23,525 nt of DNA, from contig DIAR01000028.1 in NCBI GenBank assembly GCA_002415845.1, positions 1 through 23,525 of the forward strand, given 5' to 3'. Each line of letters starts with the position of its first letter. Positions within the stretch are counted from its first letter, which is position 1. The position numbers and the translations under genes were made by a program. Of this stretch, positions 1-7,255 are shown piece by piece. Below the pieces are notes generated by a model that saw only the letters and a program-made list of their open reading frames with translations, did not search any database and was not told the origin of the DNA. Origin of the DNA: Candidatus Woesebacteria bacterium UBA5073 (GTDB lineage Bacteria; Patescibacteriota; Microgenomatia; UBA8517).

Positions 1-342
1 TTGGATATTCTCATCGAAGCGGAATTAATCGATTCCTTCTCCGAAATAAGAAAAGATTTAAACAAAGTTTCTCTGGCCTACTTTTTTATGGAAGTTATCG
101 GGAAAATGACGCATGAAGGCGAAAAACATGAAGAACTTTTTTATTTAATCCTTAAGAACTTAAATCGTCTGAAAGATGATCAAAGATTAAAAACTTTAAA
201 AGATGCCTATATCGTTGACGTTTTGGTTCTTCTGGGCTTTTGGCCTAAAGGTGAGAAGCTAATTAATCCCGAAGATAAACTGGAAGAAATTACCGAAAGG
301 CATATGTCATCAAAAAGAGTTGGGAAATTGTTGGTTTCTTAA
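1..342 (+). CDS. recO: RecO C-terminal part (DNA repair), 5' end cut by window edge
   Basis: Partial gene: the frame is open from the first base, so the TTG there is not a credible start and the N-terminal OB fold lies outside the window. The 113 visible residues are helical and resemble the RecO C-terminal domain: an ILIEAELIDSF-like opening, a DLNKVSLAYFFMEV helix, an LFYLILKNLNRL helix and an LLGFWP turn. RecO works with RecF and RecR to load RecA on SSB-coated single strands. The zinc-finger cysteines found in many RecO proteins are absent from the visible part. The gene lies 45 bases upstream of glyS. Assignment rests on motif resemblance only; a full-length sequence would settle it. Confidence 0.7.
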   Translation: MDILIEAELIDSFSEIRKDLNKVSLAYFFMEVIGKMTHEGEKHEELFYLILKNLNRLKDDQRLKTLKDAYIVDVLVLLGFWPKGEKLINPEDKLEEITERHMSSKRVGKLLVS

Positions 343-350
343 TTTTATTC

Positions 351-380
351 CTGGCAGGATAAAGCTTATATCGCTATAAT
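351..380 (+). promoter_or_regulatory. Predicted sigma70-like promoter of glyS
   Basis: CTGGCA (351-356, 4/6 match to TTGACA), an 18-base spacer and a perfect TATAAT (375-380). Only 7 bases separate the -10 box from the glyS ATG at 388, so transcription should start at or next to the start codon (leaderless). There is no Shine-Dalgarno motif. Confidence 0.6.
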
Positions 381-387
381 AATAAAT

Positions 388-1725
388 ATGGATTTAATGG
401 AGAAAATTTCAGCTTTGGTTAAAAGACGCGGTTTTATTTTTCAAGGCAGTGAAATATACGGCGGTTACCAGGGTTTTTGGGATTATGGTCCTTTAGGGGT
501 GGAATTAAAAAACAACATCAAAAAAGAGTGGTGGAAGAAAATGGTTTACGGAAGGGAAGATGTTGTGGGAATTGATGCAGCGATTGTTATGAACCCGAAA
601 GTTTGGGAAGTCTCTGGCCACTTGTCAGCCTTTACCGATCCTTTGGTTGAATGTAAAGTTTGTCACAAAAGATTTCGACGTGATACTTTTGATGAATTTA
701 GTAAGTCGGTAACAGGTGTTGGCAATGTTGCTCTGAAGAAAGAGTACTTAGATGCGTTTATTTGTGAGGACGGTAAACCACATCCCAAGGATAAGCTTAC
801 AAAAGAGAAAACTTTTAACTTAATGACAGAAGTTTTTTTAGGGATTACTGAGCCAAAAGAGAAAGCATACCTTAGAGGAGAAATCACACAAGGAGTTTTT
901 GTTAATTTTGAAAATGTTGTTAATTCCTCAAGGGTGAAAATTCCGTTCGGTATTGCCCAGATTGGAAAGGCATTCAGAAACGAAATAACCCCAGGCAATT
1001 TAACTTTCAGAAGCAGGGAGTTTGAGCAGATGGAATTGGAATACTTTGTGAAGCCCGACGAGAAAAAGTCGCAGGAGACTTTTGAATATTGGAAAAAAGA
1101 GAGGCTTGGTTGGTACACCTCTTTGGGGATTAAAAAAGAAAAGCTAAGGTTTAAAGATCACGAACCGGAAAAAAGGGCCCACTATGCCCGGTATGCCACC
1201 GATCTTGAATACGAAGCGCCGTTTGGCTGGAGCGAGTTTGAAGGTATCCATCATCGGGGCGATTATGATTTGGGAAAGCACAAACTTACTTATAAGGATA
1301 AAGAAACAAATGAAGAATATACGCCTTGGGTGATTGAAACCTCCGGCGGTGTGGATCGGGCAACCCTTTTCTTCTTGGTCGATGCCTATCATGAAGATGG
1401 CGAGAGAGTTGTTCTTAAACTCAATCCTAAACTGGCTCCTTATAAGGTAGCTGTGTTTCCGCTTTTGGCTAACAAGGAAGAATTAGTTAATAAAGCCAAA
1501 GGGATTTATCTGGAATTAAAGCTTTTATTCCCGACTTGTTTTGACGCTAGGGGAAATATCGGTAAAAGATACTTTGCTCAGGATGAAATCGGCACACCGT
1601 GGTGTGTAACCGTTGATTTCCAATCTCTTGAAGACGGTACCGTAACCGTCAGGGACAGAGATTCGGCCAAACAGGAAAGAATATCGATTGACAAACTGCC
1701 GGATTACTTCCAAAATAAACTATGA
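388..1725 (+). CDS. glyS: Glycyl-tRNA synthetase, single-chain class II type
   Basis: Charges tRNA-Gly with glycine in the cytoplasm. At 445 residues it matches the homodimeric (eukaryote/archaea/Firmicutes-like) GlyRS, not the alpha2beta2 GlyQ/GlyS enzyme. It opens with the family block GGYQGFWDYGPLGVELKNN. Class II motif 2 is visible as GKAFRNEITPGN with REFEQMELEYF, and motif 3 as SGGVDRATLFFLVDAY. An anticodon-binding domain follows from about residue 350 (LAPYKVAVFPL onward). The start at ATG 388 follows a perfect -10 box and lacks a Shine-Dalgarno. Odd points: the usual PETAQG block reads GEITQG, and the zinc knuckle keeps CKVC but its second half reads CEDGKPHP rather than CPxCG. The TGA stop overlaps the next ATG by 4 bases (ATGA), suggesting translational coupling. 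Confidence 0.96.
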   Translation: MDLMEKISALVKRRGFIFQGSEIYGGYQGFWDYGPLGVELKNNIKKEWWKKMVYGREDVVGIDAAIVMNPKVWEVSGHLSAFTDPLVECKVCHKRFRRDTFDEFSKSVTGVGNVALKKEYLDAFICEDGKPHPKDKLTKEKTFNLMTEVFLGITEPKEKAYLRGEITQGVFVNFENVVNSSRVKIPFGIAQIGKAFRNEITPGNLTFRSREFEQMELEYFVKPDEKKSQETFEYWKKERLGWYTSLGIKKEKLRFKDHEPEKRAHYARYATDLEYEAPFGWSEFEGIHHRGDYDLGKHKLTYKDKETNEEYTPWVIETSGGVDRATLFFLVDAYHEDGERVVLKLNPKLAPYKVAVFPLLANKEELVNKAKGIYLELKLLFPTCFDARGNIGKRYFAQDEIGTPWCVTVDFQSLEDGTVTVRDRDSAKQERISIDKLPDYFQNKL

Positions 1726-2456
1726 AGAAGTACCTCCCCCTTATTATTTTTGTTTTCGGTTTAATTGTTTTGGTTTGTGTCTACTTTTTTGTGATCAAGC
1801 CTTCCAAGAAAGAAGCAACCAAGGAAGAAGTGAGCGATGTTTTAATTGAGGTGGGGCTAAACGATCGCCCTGTCACCTCCCTCACGCCGACAGCCGATGG
1901 TCATTGGTTAAACCTGAAGATCGACAAGATTAAAATTGAAGCTGCGTCTTTGGATTATGAACTTTTATACGAATTGCCTGACGGCCGAACGCAGGGAGTG
2001 CCCGGAACAATTAATTTAAATAGTCAGAAGGTAATTGAAAGAAAACTCCTTTTGGGCTCTGAATCCTCAGGTAAGTTTAGATATGATGAAGGCGTAAAAG
2101 AGGGAACTTTAACCCTAAGGTTCAGAAACGACAAAGGCAAGATGATTGCCCGTTTTACCACCAAATTCAGACTCTTAAGCTCAACCAGAGACTTATCGTC
2201 TTTGGATAGTAATTTAACCGTTGCCCTTGAGAAGATAAATAAATCTTTCTTTGTCGTTATGGAGACCTTTGGCCTTCCCGATGGCTTCTCAGGAACGGTT
2301 GCCAGTGGACCCTATGGCCTCTTCTCCTCAAGTGAGACCGCTTTAAAGGGTCAGGTTAGCATGGGATCAAACGTTGTCTATACTTATAGCGGCAGTTCTT
2401 GGGTTAAAGCGGAGTCTTCATTTGAGCCAGGAATCTTCGTTGGCGCTTCACAATAA
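1722..2456 (+). CDS. Unrecognised membrane-anchored extracytoplasmic protein
   Basis: Function not recognised. The 244-residue product starts MKKYLPLII and has one strongly hydrophobic segment at about residues 4-26, followed by a basic/acidic linker. The remaining roughly 215 residues are polar and beta-rich, with alternating hydrophobics in residues 40-155 and a Gly/Ser-rich tail, and probably sit outside the membrane. There is no lipobox: the single Cys in the hydrophobic segment is not followed by a processing site, so a signal anchor is more likely than a lipoprotein. The ATG overlaps the glyS stop by 4 bases, so it is probably co-translated with glyS. It precedes the mraZ promoter region and ends the first operon. 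A role at the envelope is only an inference from topology and location. Confidence 0.75.
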   Translation: MKKYLPLIIFVFGLIVLVCVYFFVIKPSKKEATKEEVSDVLIEVGLNDRPVTSLTPTADGHWLNLKIDKIKIEAASLDYELLYELPDGRTQGVPGTINLNSQKVIERKLLLGSESSGKFRYDEGVKEGTLTLRFRNDKGKMIARFTTKFRLLSSTRDLSSLDSNLTVALEKINKSFFVVMETFGLPDGFSGTVASGPYGLFSSSETALKGQVSMGSNVVYTYSGSSWVKAESSFEPGIFVGASQ

Positions 2457-2506
2457 ATTAAGTTCTTCTTATAAGTTTTTTCCGTGTAAATCGTGACTGA
2501 TACCTC

Positions 2507-2535
2507 TTGACATCTGCGTGAAAACCGGGCAAAAT
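2507..2535 (+). promoter_or_regulatory. Predicted promoter of the mraZ-rsmH-ftsL-ftsI (dcw) operon
   Basis: A perfect TTGACA (2507-2512), a 17-base spacer and CAAAAT (2530-2535, 4/6 to TATAAT). An alternative is GTGAAA (2518-2523), a 16-base spacer and TATAGT (2540-2545). Either places transcription start within the MraZ-type repeats at 2535-2559, so MraZ binding would block the promoter. The predicted leader is about 65-75 bases, much longer than at other promoters here. This is the only gene-free stretch above 100 bases (2457-2617). Confidence 0.5.
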
Positions 2536-2559
2536 GGATTATAGTGGTGAAAAGTGGTG
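2535..2559 (+). promoter_or_regulatory. Three-repeat MraZ operator (TGGnn boxes, 10-base period)
   Basis: Three boxes lie in direct repeat at exact 10-base spacing: TGGAT (2535-2539), TGGTG (2545-2549) and TGGTG (2555-2559). This matches the known E. coli MraZ operator layout of three TGGG-type boxes separated by 5-base spacers. It sits about 60 bases upstream of mraZ and overlaps the predicted promoter, so negative autoregulation of the dcw operon is likely. Confidence 0.7.
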
Positions 2560-2617
2560 AAGAATAAATTCTTTTTACCCTAATATAAAATGACCTGCCC
2601 AGCCATTTACTACATTT

Positions 2618-3052
2618 ATGTTTTTAGGAACCTACCAGGGGATCTTAAGCCCCAAACACCGTGTTGCAGTCCCAAAGAAATTTCTTTCCCAACTAAGCAA
2701 AACAGTCATTATTGCCAAGTGGTATGAAGGCTGTTTGGTCTTAATTAGTGATACAGGTTGGGACGCACTTTTAAAAAGGTTGAGAGGCAGCACGGAAATC
2801 GCAACCAAGCCGATTAGGGATACCGATCGTTTTATTCTTGGTTCGGCTTTTGATTTGGTACCGGATGAACAGGGAAGGGTGGTTATACCACAGCCTTTAG
2901 TTATCCATGCCGGTTTGGGACCGAAAATTGTTTTTATAGGTTTAGGAGAAAAGGTTGAGATTTGGGATGAGGCCAAATGGCAGGAGAAGGAAAAAGATGT
3001 TTCCGAACACGCTGCCGAATTAATAGAAGAAATTGCCAATGAACGAAGATAA
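2618..3052 (+). CDS. mraZ: MraZ, transcriptional regulator of the division/cell wall cluster
   Basis: DNA-binding regulator that heads dcw clusters and represses them in E. coli. The 144-residue length is normal. The product has the two expected AbrB-like half-repeats. The first begins MFLGTYQGILSPKHRVAVPKKF, in which LSPKHRVAVP stands for the usual LDxKGRlxiP. The second contains DEQGRVVIPQPLV at about residues 87-99. The start at ATG 2618 gives the canonical MFLG opening; no Shine-Dalgarno precedes it. Its 3' end overlaps rsmH by 14 bases. The three TGGnn repeats at 2535-2559 are its probable binding site. Identity is secure from sequence and from the neighbouring rsmH-ftsL-ftsI order. Confidence 0.95.
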   Translation: MFLGTYQGILSPKHRVAVPKKFLSQLSKTVIIAKWYEGCLVLISDTGWDALLKRLRGSTEIATKPIRDTDRFILGSAFDLVPDEQGRVVIPQPLVIHAGLGPKIVFIGLGEKVEIWDEAKWQEKEKDVSEHAAELIEEIANERR

Positions 3053-3914
3053 ATTTCATAAATCAGTTTTAGTCAGGGAAATCATTGAAGCCTTGAACCT
3101 AAAAAAAGGGGCCAAGGTGATTGATGCGACCTTGGGCACGGGGGGGCACACCAGTGAGACGGTGAAGGAAGGCTACCGGGTCTTGGGAATTGATCTTGAT
3201 CCCTTAATGCTAAAGCTGACCAAAGAAAGACAACTTGAGGGTTGTATTTTGGTCGAAGGTAATTTTAAAGATATCGACAAAATTGCTTTGGCGCATGGTT
3301 TCGGTAAAGTGGCAGCCATTCTTTTTGATTTAGGTGTTTCGAATTTACACCTTAAATCGATTGAACGCGGTTTTTCGTTTTCAAATCCGGATGCTCTTTT
3401 GGATATGCGGCTTAATAAAGAAGACCAGGGGGTTTCTGGAGCCGATCTTTTAAATGTTTTAAGGAAAGATCAACTCGAAGAGCTTTTTTCCAGAATTCTT
3501 GATTATCGCAATACCAAAGAAATTACAAAAAGGGTTATGGAATTTAGGGAAAGCGGAAAAATAACAACGGTTGGCGATTTTTTGGAAATATGCAAAGCGA
3601 TAAGAGGTAAAAACGGCTTAAGCCAAGCCACTTTGCCATTCCTGGCTCTTAGAATTGCCGTTAATTCAGAGCTTGAGAATTTAAAAGAGGCTTTACCTAA
3701 AGCTTTTGCCCTTTTAGAGAAAAAAGGCAGGCTTTTGGTAATTACCTTTCATTCGGGAGAAGAAAGAATTCTGCTCGACTTTATCGAAGAAGTTGAGAAA
3801 GCTAATTTAGGGAAAAATCTAACCGAGCAGCCGATTAGGCCAAACGCCGAAGAATTAAATGAAAATCCGAGAAGCAGAAGTGCCAAGTTAAGAATATTAG
3901 AAAAACATGATTAG
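3039..3914 (+). CDS. rsmH: 16S rRNA (cytosine-1402-N4)-methyltransferase
   Basis: SAM-dependent methyltransferase (formerly MraW) that methylates N4 of C1402 in the 16S rRNA decoding centre. The SAM motif VIDATLGTGGHT lies near residues 28-39. Further family blocks are ILFDLGVSNLHL, ERGFSFSNPDALLDMRL, VITFHSGEERILLDF and NPRSRSAKLRILEK at the C-terminus. ATG 3039 is preferred over an in-frame TTG two codons earlier because it gives MNEDKFHKSVLV, close to the usual HxPVLL opening. It overlaps mraZ by 14 bases and the ftsL-like gene by 8, so coupled translation is likely. The canonical S in FHSLEDR is kept but LED is replaced by GEE. The product is 291 residues, slightly shorter than the E. coli protein. 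Confidence 0.95.
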   Translation: MNEDKFHKSVLVREIIEALNLKKGAKVIDATLGTGGHTSETVKEGYRVLGIDLDPLMLKLTKERQLEGCILVEGNFKDIDKIALAHGFGKVAAILFDLGVSNLHLKSIERGFSFSNPDALLDMRLNKEDQGVSGADLLNVLRKDQLEELFSRILDYRNTKEITKRVMEFRESGKITTVGDFLEICKAIRGKNGLSQATLPFLALRIAVNSELENLKEALPKAFALLEKKGRLLVITFHSGEERILLDFIEEVEKANLGKNLTEQPIRPNAEELNENPRSRSAKLRILEKHD

Positions 3915-4206
3915 AAAACAAACTAAAAAGTCAGTCCTAAAACCGATTATTTGGATAACCGGCCTGTTTTTATTGGTTTTAGCCGTATTTACAATGATTG
4001 AATCGGTTACGACTGGGGCCGAATTGACCAAAATATTGTCCGATAAGGCTAAATATACCCAAGAAAATCAGGATCTTGCTAACGATCTTATTAAATCGTC
4101 TTCTTTAAACCAGATTGGTGATAAAGCCGATATATTAGGTTACGTAAAACCAACCAATATCGTCTATGTCGCAAAAGAGTCTGGTTTTGCAGCCAAACTT
4201 CCCTGA
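3907..4206 (+). CDS. ftsL: FtsL-like septum protein (small bitopic membrane protein)
   Basis: A 99-residue bitopic protein: basic cytoplasmic tail (residues 1-12), one membrane helix at about 13-34, then a short extracytoplasmic helix with coiled-coil-like spacing (about 37-62) and a tail ending in LP. Size, topology and position between rsmH and an FtsI-type gene are those of FtsL, which with FtsB and FtsQ recruits and activates FtsW-FtsI. Sequence conservation in this family is very low, so the call rests on context and topology, and an FtsB-like protein is an alternative. The ATG overlaps the rsmH stop by 8 bases. The coiled coil is shorter than in E. coli FtsL. Confidence 0.7.
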   Translation: MIRKQTKKSVLKPIIWITGLFLLVLAVFTMIESVTTGAELTKILSDKAKYTQENQDLANDLIKSSSLNQIGDKADILGYVKPTNIVYVAKESGFAAKLP

Positions 4207-4221
4207 TAATCATAAAATAAT

Positions 4222-5934
4222 ATGCGCAGTCGGATTAAGTTAATTGCCGCGTTTTTTTTAGCATTTTTTGTTCTTCTGGTCATAAGGTTAGCCTATTGGC
4301 AACTGGTTAAGGGTGGGGATTTATCAAGCCAGGCGAGAAACCAATATGAATCGCAAAATGTCATTTCAGCCCCGAGGGGAAATATTCTGGTGAATGACAA
4401 GACCTGGCTGGTAGCCAGAGGCGAGGCTTTCCTGGTCTTTGCCGAGGTACCGAAAATAAAACTGAGTCCGAAAGAAATTGCCAATAAGTTGGCACCCTTC
4501 TTTCTGGAAAATGCTGACGACAAAATAACCCTTCTTCAGGAGATTGACCGAATTGAAACTCTTCTTAAAAAGAAAGGTTTGGTTTGGGTTCCCCTTAAGC
4601 AAAAGATAGCTCCCGATGTGAAGGCTAATATTGAGGCTTTGAATATCGAAGGGATTGGTTTTGAGAGGGTAGAAGATCGGATATACCCTGAAGCCTCGGC
4701 GGCGGCTCACCTGTTGGGTTTTGTCGGAAAAGATGTGGAGGGTAAAGATATCGGTTATTTTGGGCTTGAGGGCTATTACAATTCGGCCCTGACCGGTAAG
4801 CCCGGTATGAACAAAGAGGAGAAAGATGCTAAAGGCAGAACTCTCACGATTGGGGACACGCAGGAAATATCGGCTATTGGTGGTGTTGATTTATTAACCA
4901 ACGTTGATAAAACAATTCAGCTTCTCATTGAGCGTAAGTTAAAAGAAGGGGTTGAAAAATACGGGGCGTCTGGAGGCACAATTATTGTTATGAATCCGCA
5001 AAATGGGGCGATTTTAGCGATGACTTCATACCCTTCTTTTGATCCAAGAACCTATTGGGAGTATGGGGATGAATATTTTAAGAATCCAGCCATTTCCTTT
5101 ACTTTTGAACCGGGATCGGTTTTTAAAATTGTGGTTATGGCCTCGGCTTTGGATGCCGGAGTTGTTAAACCCGACACCAAATGCGATATTTGTACCGGAG
5201 CCTACAAGGTTGACAAATACTTAATCGAAACATGGAACAGAAAATATCATCCTGATTCAACGATGCAGGACGTTATTGTTAATTCGGACAACGTCGGCAT
5301 GGTCTATGTGGCCAACAAAATGGGCGCCGATCTTTTATATGACTATTTAAATAAGTTTGGTTTAGGCAGGCTGACCGGTATTGATTTACAGGGAGAAGTA
5401 ACACCGAAATTGCGGGAAAAAGGAACGTGGAATGTTGTTGATTTGGCTACAGCTTCTTTTGGCCAGGGTATTGCCGTAACGCCGATGCAGATGATCAAGG
5501 CGGCAGCCATTATTGCCAATGGCGGATTAAACGTAACACCGAAGGTGGTTAATAAATTAATGGGGAAAGATTGGGAAGAAGAAATTAAAACAGTGGATGG
5601 AGAAAGAGTTATTTCAAAACAAGCGGCCAAAGAAATGACGGCCATTATGGTTGAAGCAGCCAGAAACGGAGAATCAAAATGGACTTCCCTTCAGGGGTTT
5701 AAAGTAGCCGGAAAAACCGGGACGGCCCAGATTCCGATATCGGGCCATTATGACGCCGAAAAAACAATTGCTTCTTTTATCGGTTTTGCTCCGGCCGATA
5801 ATCCGAAATTTATTATGTTTGTTTCCTTAAAAGAACCGAAAACCTCAACTTGGGCTTCGGAAACGGCCGCTCCCCTTTGGTACTCGATTGCCCGTGAATT
5901 ATTTACCTATTTAGGAATTCAGCCCGAAAATTAG
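4222..5934 (+). CDS. ftsI: Class B penicillin-binding protein, FtsI/PBP3 type transpeptidase
   Basis: Septal D,D-transpeptidase that crosslinks peptidoglycan outside the membrane. One N-terminal membrane helix (about residues 6-25) is followed by the class B dimerisation region with ISAPRGNILVND, then the transpeptidase domain. All three active-site motifs are present: SxxK as SVFK with Ser299 and Lys302, SxN as SDN at 355-357, and KTG at 498-500 within KTGTAQ. At 570 residues it has the usual length, with no C-terminal PASTA repeats. It lies 15 bases after the ftsL-like gene in dcw order, which favours FtsI over an elongation PBP2. No ftsW, mraY or murG follows, so the dcw cluster is split here. 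Confidence 0.93.
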   Translation: MRSRIKLIAAFFLAFFVLLVIRLAYWQLVKGGDLSSQARNQYESQNVISAPRGNILVNDKTWLVARGEAFLVFAEVPKIKLSPKEIANKLAPFFLENADDKITLLQEIDRIETLLKKKGLVWVPLKQKIAPDVKANIEALNIEGIGFERVEDRIYPEASAAAHLLGFVGKDVEGKDIGYFGLEGYYNSALTGKPGMNKEEKDAKGRTLTIGDTQEISAIGGVDLLTNVDKTIQLLIERKLKEGVEKYGASGGTIIVMNPQNGAILAMTSYPSFDPRTYWEYGDEYFKNPAISFTFEPGSVFKIVVMASALDAGVVKPDTKCDICTGAYKVDKYLIETWNRKYHPDSTMQDVIVNSDNVGMVYVANKMGADLLYDYLNKFGLGRLTGIDLQGEVTPKLREKGTWNVVDLATASFGQGIAVTPMQMIKAAAIIANGGLNVTPKVVNKLMGKDWEEEIKTVDGERVISKQAAKEMTAIMVEAARNGESKWTSLQGFKVAGKTGTAQIPISGHYDAEKTIASFIGFAPADNPKFIMFVSLKEPKTSTWASETAAPLWYSIARELFTYLGIQPEN

Positions 5935-5940
5935 TATAAT
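5911..5940 (+). promoter_or_regulatory. Predicted promoter of murA-glmS
   Basis: A perfect TATAAT (5935-5940) begins directly after the ftsI-type stop codon and lies 13 bases before the murA ATG, predicting a leader of about 6 bases. The -35 is weak (TTAGGA at 5911-5916, 18-base spacer). A chance TATAAT is possible in AT-rich DNA. Confidence 0.4.
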
Positions 5941-5953
5941 AGCCTAACGTCTT

Positions 5954-7243
5954 ATGAATATTAGGGTAAAAGGAAAACAGGTTCTGACAGGTGAAATTCA
6001 TCCCTCCGGAAGCAAAAATTCGGCTGTGGCCTTAATTCCGGCCTCTTTAATGTTTGATAAAGAGGTTGTTTTTGAGAATATCCCCGATATTACCGATGTC
6101 CAGAGATTGGTGGCTATTTTGCAGAAATTAGGCTCAAAAATAGACTGGGACAAGGAAAAGAAGCTTCTTCGCCTTGATAATTCAAAAGTAACCTTAACCG
6201 AACTTAAGGCAGAGGATATTGGCCATATGCGGGGCACATCCCTTCTTTGGGGACCGATGTTGGCCAGGTTTAAGAGTGTTTCCTTTAAAGACCTTCCGGG
6301 AGGCTGTACTTTGGGCTTTAGGACGCTTGAACCGCATTTTGAGGCCTTCAGAGAGCTTGGAGTGATCATTAAATATGCTGATTGTGCCGTTGAAATGGAT
6401 GCCAAAAATGCCAAAAGTGCTGAGATTTGGCTTTCCGAAATGAGCCCAACAGCCACTGAAAATATTATCATGCTGGCCGTGGCGCTTCCCGGAAAGACTA
6501 AAATTGTCGGAGCCGCCTCCGAACCGCAGGTTCAGGATTTATGCCTTTTTTACCAAAAGTGCGGTGCCAAGATAAGCGGTATCGGTTCAAGTATTCTGGA
6601 AATTGAAGGCGGTTCACCCTTAACTCCCGTTCCCCACAAACTTTTTTCCGATCACTATGAAATTGCCACTTTTATCGCTTTGGCTGCCGCGACCGGAGGA
6701 GCTTTAAAAGTTTATGATGCCATGCCTGATTTAATGAAGAATATTAATAGCGTTTTTGCCAAATTTGGAGTCAACATCAAATATGACGGAACAACGGCTA
6801 TTTTAGAGAAAGGAACGAAAGTTGTTATCAATGAAGACAAAGACCGTGGCCTTTTGACTATTAAGGCTCAACCCTGGCCGGCCCTACCGGTAGACAGTTT
6901 ACCCCTGTTTATTCCTCTTGCCTTAGCAGCCGATAAAGGTCAAGTCATGTTTCATAACTGGATGTATGATGCCGGTCTTTTTTGGACCAGTGAGCTTTTG
7001 AAATTAGGTGCCAATATTGTGATGTGTGATCCCCACAGGGTCGTGATAACAGCCGGAAACAAGCTGCATGGAGCCACCATAGAGGCACCTTATATTATTA
7101 GGGCTGTGGTTGCCTTAGTTATGGTAGCGATGATTTCCGAGGGAGAATCAACAATTATTAATGCTGAAACGCTTTATCGAGGACACCCCGATTTCTCAGA
7201 AAAGTTGAGAAGCTTAAGCGGCTTAGTAGAGGAGATAAAATAA
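5954..7243 (+). CDS. murA: UDP-N-acetylglucosamine 1-carboxyvinyltransferase
   Basis: Catalyses the first committed step of peptidoglycan synthesis, moving enolpyruvate from PEP to UDP-GlcNAc in the cytoplasm. At 429 residues it has family length and the EPSP-synthase double-domain fold. Key residues seen: Lys21-Asn22 in PSGSKNSAVAL, and the PEP-binding Cys118 in PGGCTLGF, the fosfomycin-target cysteine (Asp in resistant enzymes). The C-terminal YRGHPDFSEKLRSLSG corresponds to the family's conserved Arg-containing end. The loop is divergent: TLGFRTLEPH replaces the common AIGxRPxxxH, and the DSLP block replaces the usual FPTDMQ. ATG 5954 is the only sensible start. glmS follows 12 bases downstream, so the two are probably one unit feeding UDP-sugar metabolism. 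Confidence 0.93.
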   Translation: MNIRVKGKQVLTGEIHPSGSKNSAVALIPASLMFDKEVVFENIPDITDVQRLVAILQKLGSKIDWDKEKKLLRLDNSKVTLTELKAEDIGHMRGTSLLWGPMLARFKSVSFKDLPGGCTLGFRTLEPHFEAFRELGVIIKYADCAVEMDAKNAKSAEIWLSEMSPTATENIIMLAVALPGKTKIVGAASEPQVQDLCLFYQKCGAKISGIGSSILEIEGGSPLTPVPHKLFSDHYEIATFIALAAATGGALKVYDAMPDLMKNINSVFAKFGVNIKYDGTTAILEKGTKVVINEDKDRGLLTIKAQPWPALPVDSLPLFIPLALAADKGQVMFHNWMYDAGLFWTSELLKLGANIVMCDPHRVVITAGNKLHGATIEAPYIIRAVVALVMVAMISEGESTIINAETLYRGHPDFSEKLRSLSGLVEEIK

Positions 7244-7255
7244 TTGTAATTATTT

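Noticed and set aside
663..1118. A 151-codon minus-strand open frame inside glyS
   Set aside because: It lies wholly within a certain gene on the opposite strand, has a Ser/Phe-rich shadow composition and no promoter.
3033..3038. TTG start two codons upstream for rsmH
   Set aside because: The ATG at 3039 gives the expected N-terminus and is the stronger initiation codon.
5998..6471. A 157-codon minus-strand open frame inside murA
   Set aside because: murA is secure over this stretch, including Cys118; the reverse frame is a compositional shadow.
7244..7255. glmS ribozyme or riboswitch upstream of glmS
   Set aside because: Only 12 bases separate murA and glmS, far too short for such an element.
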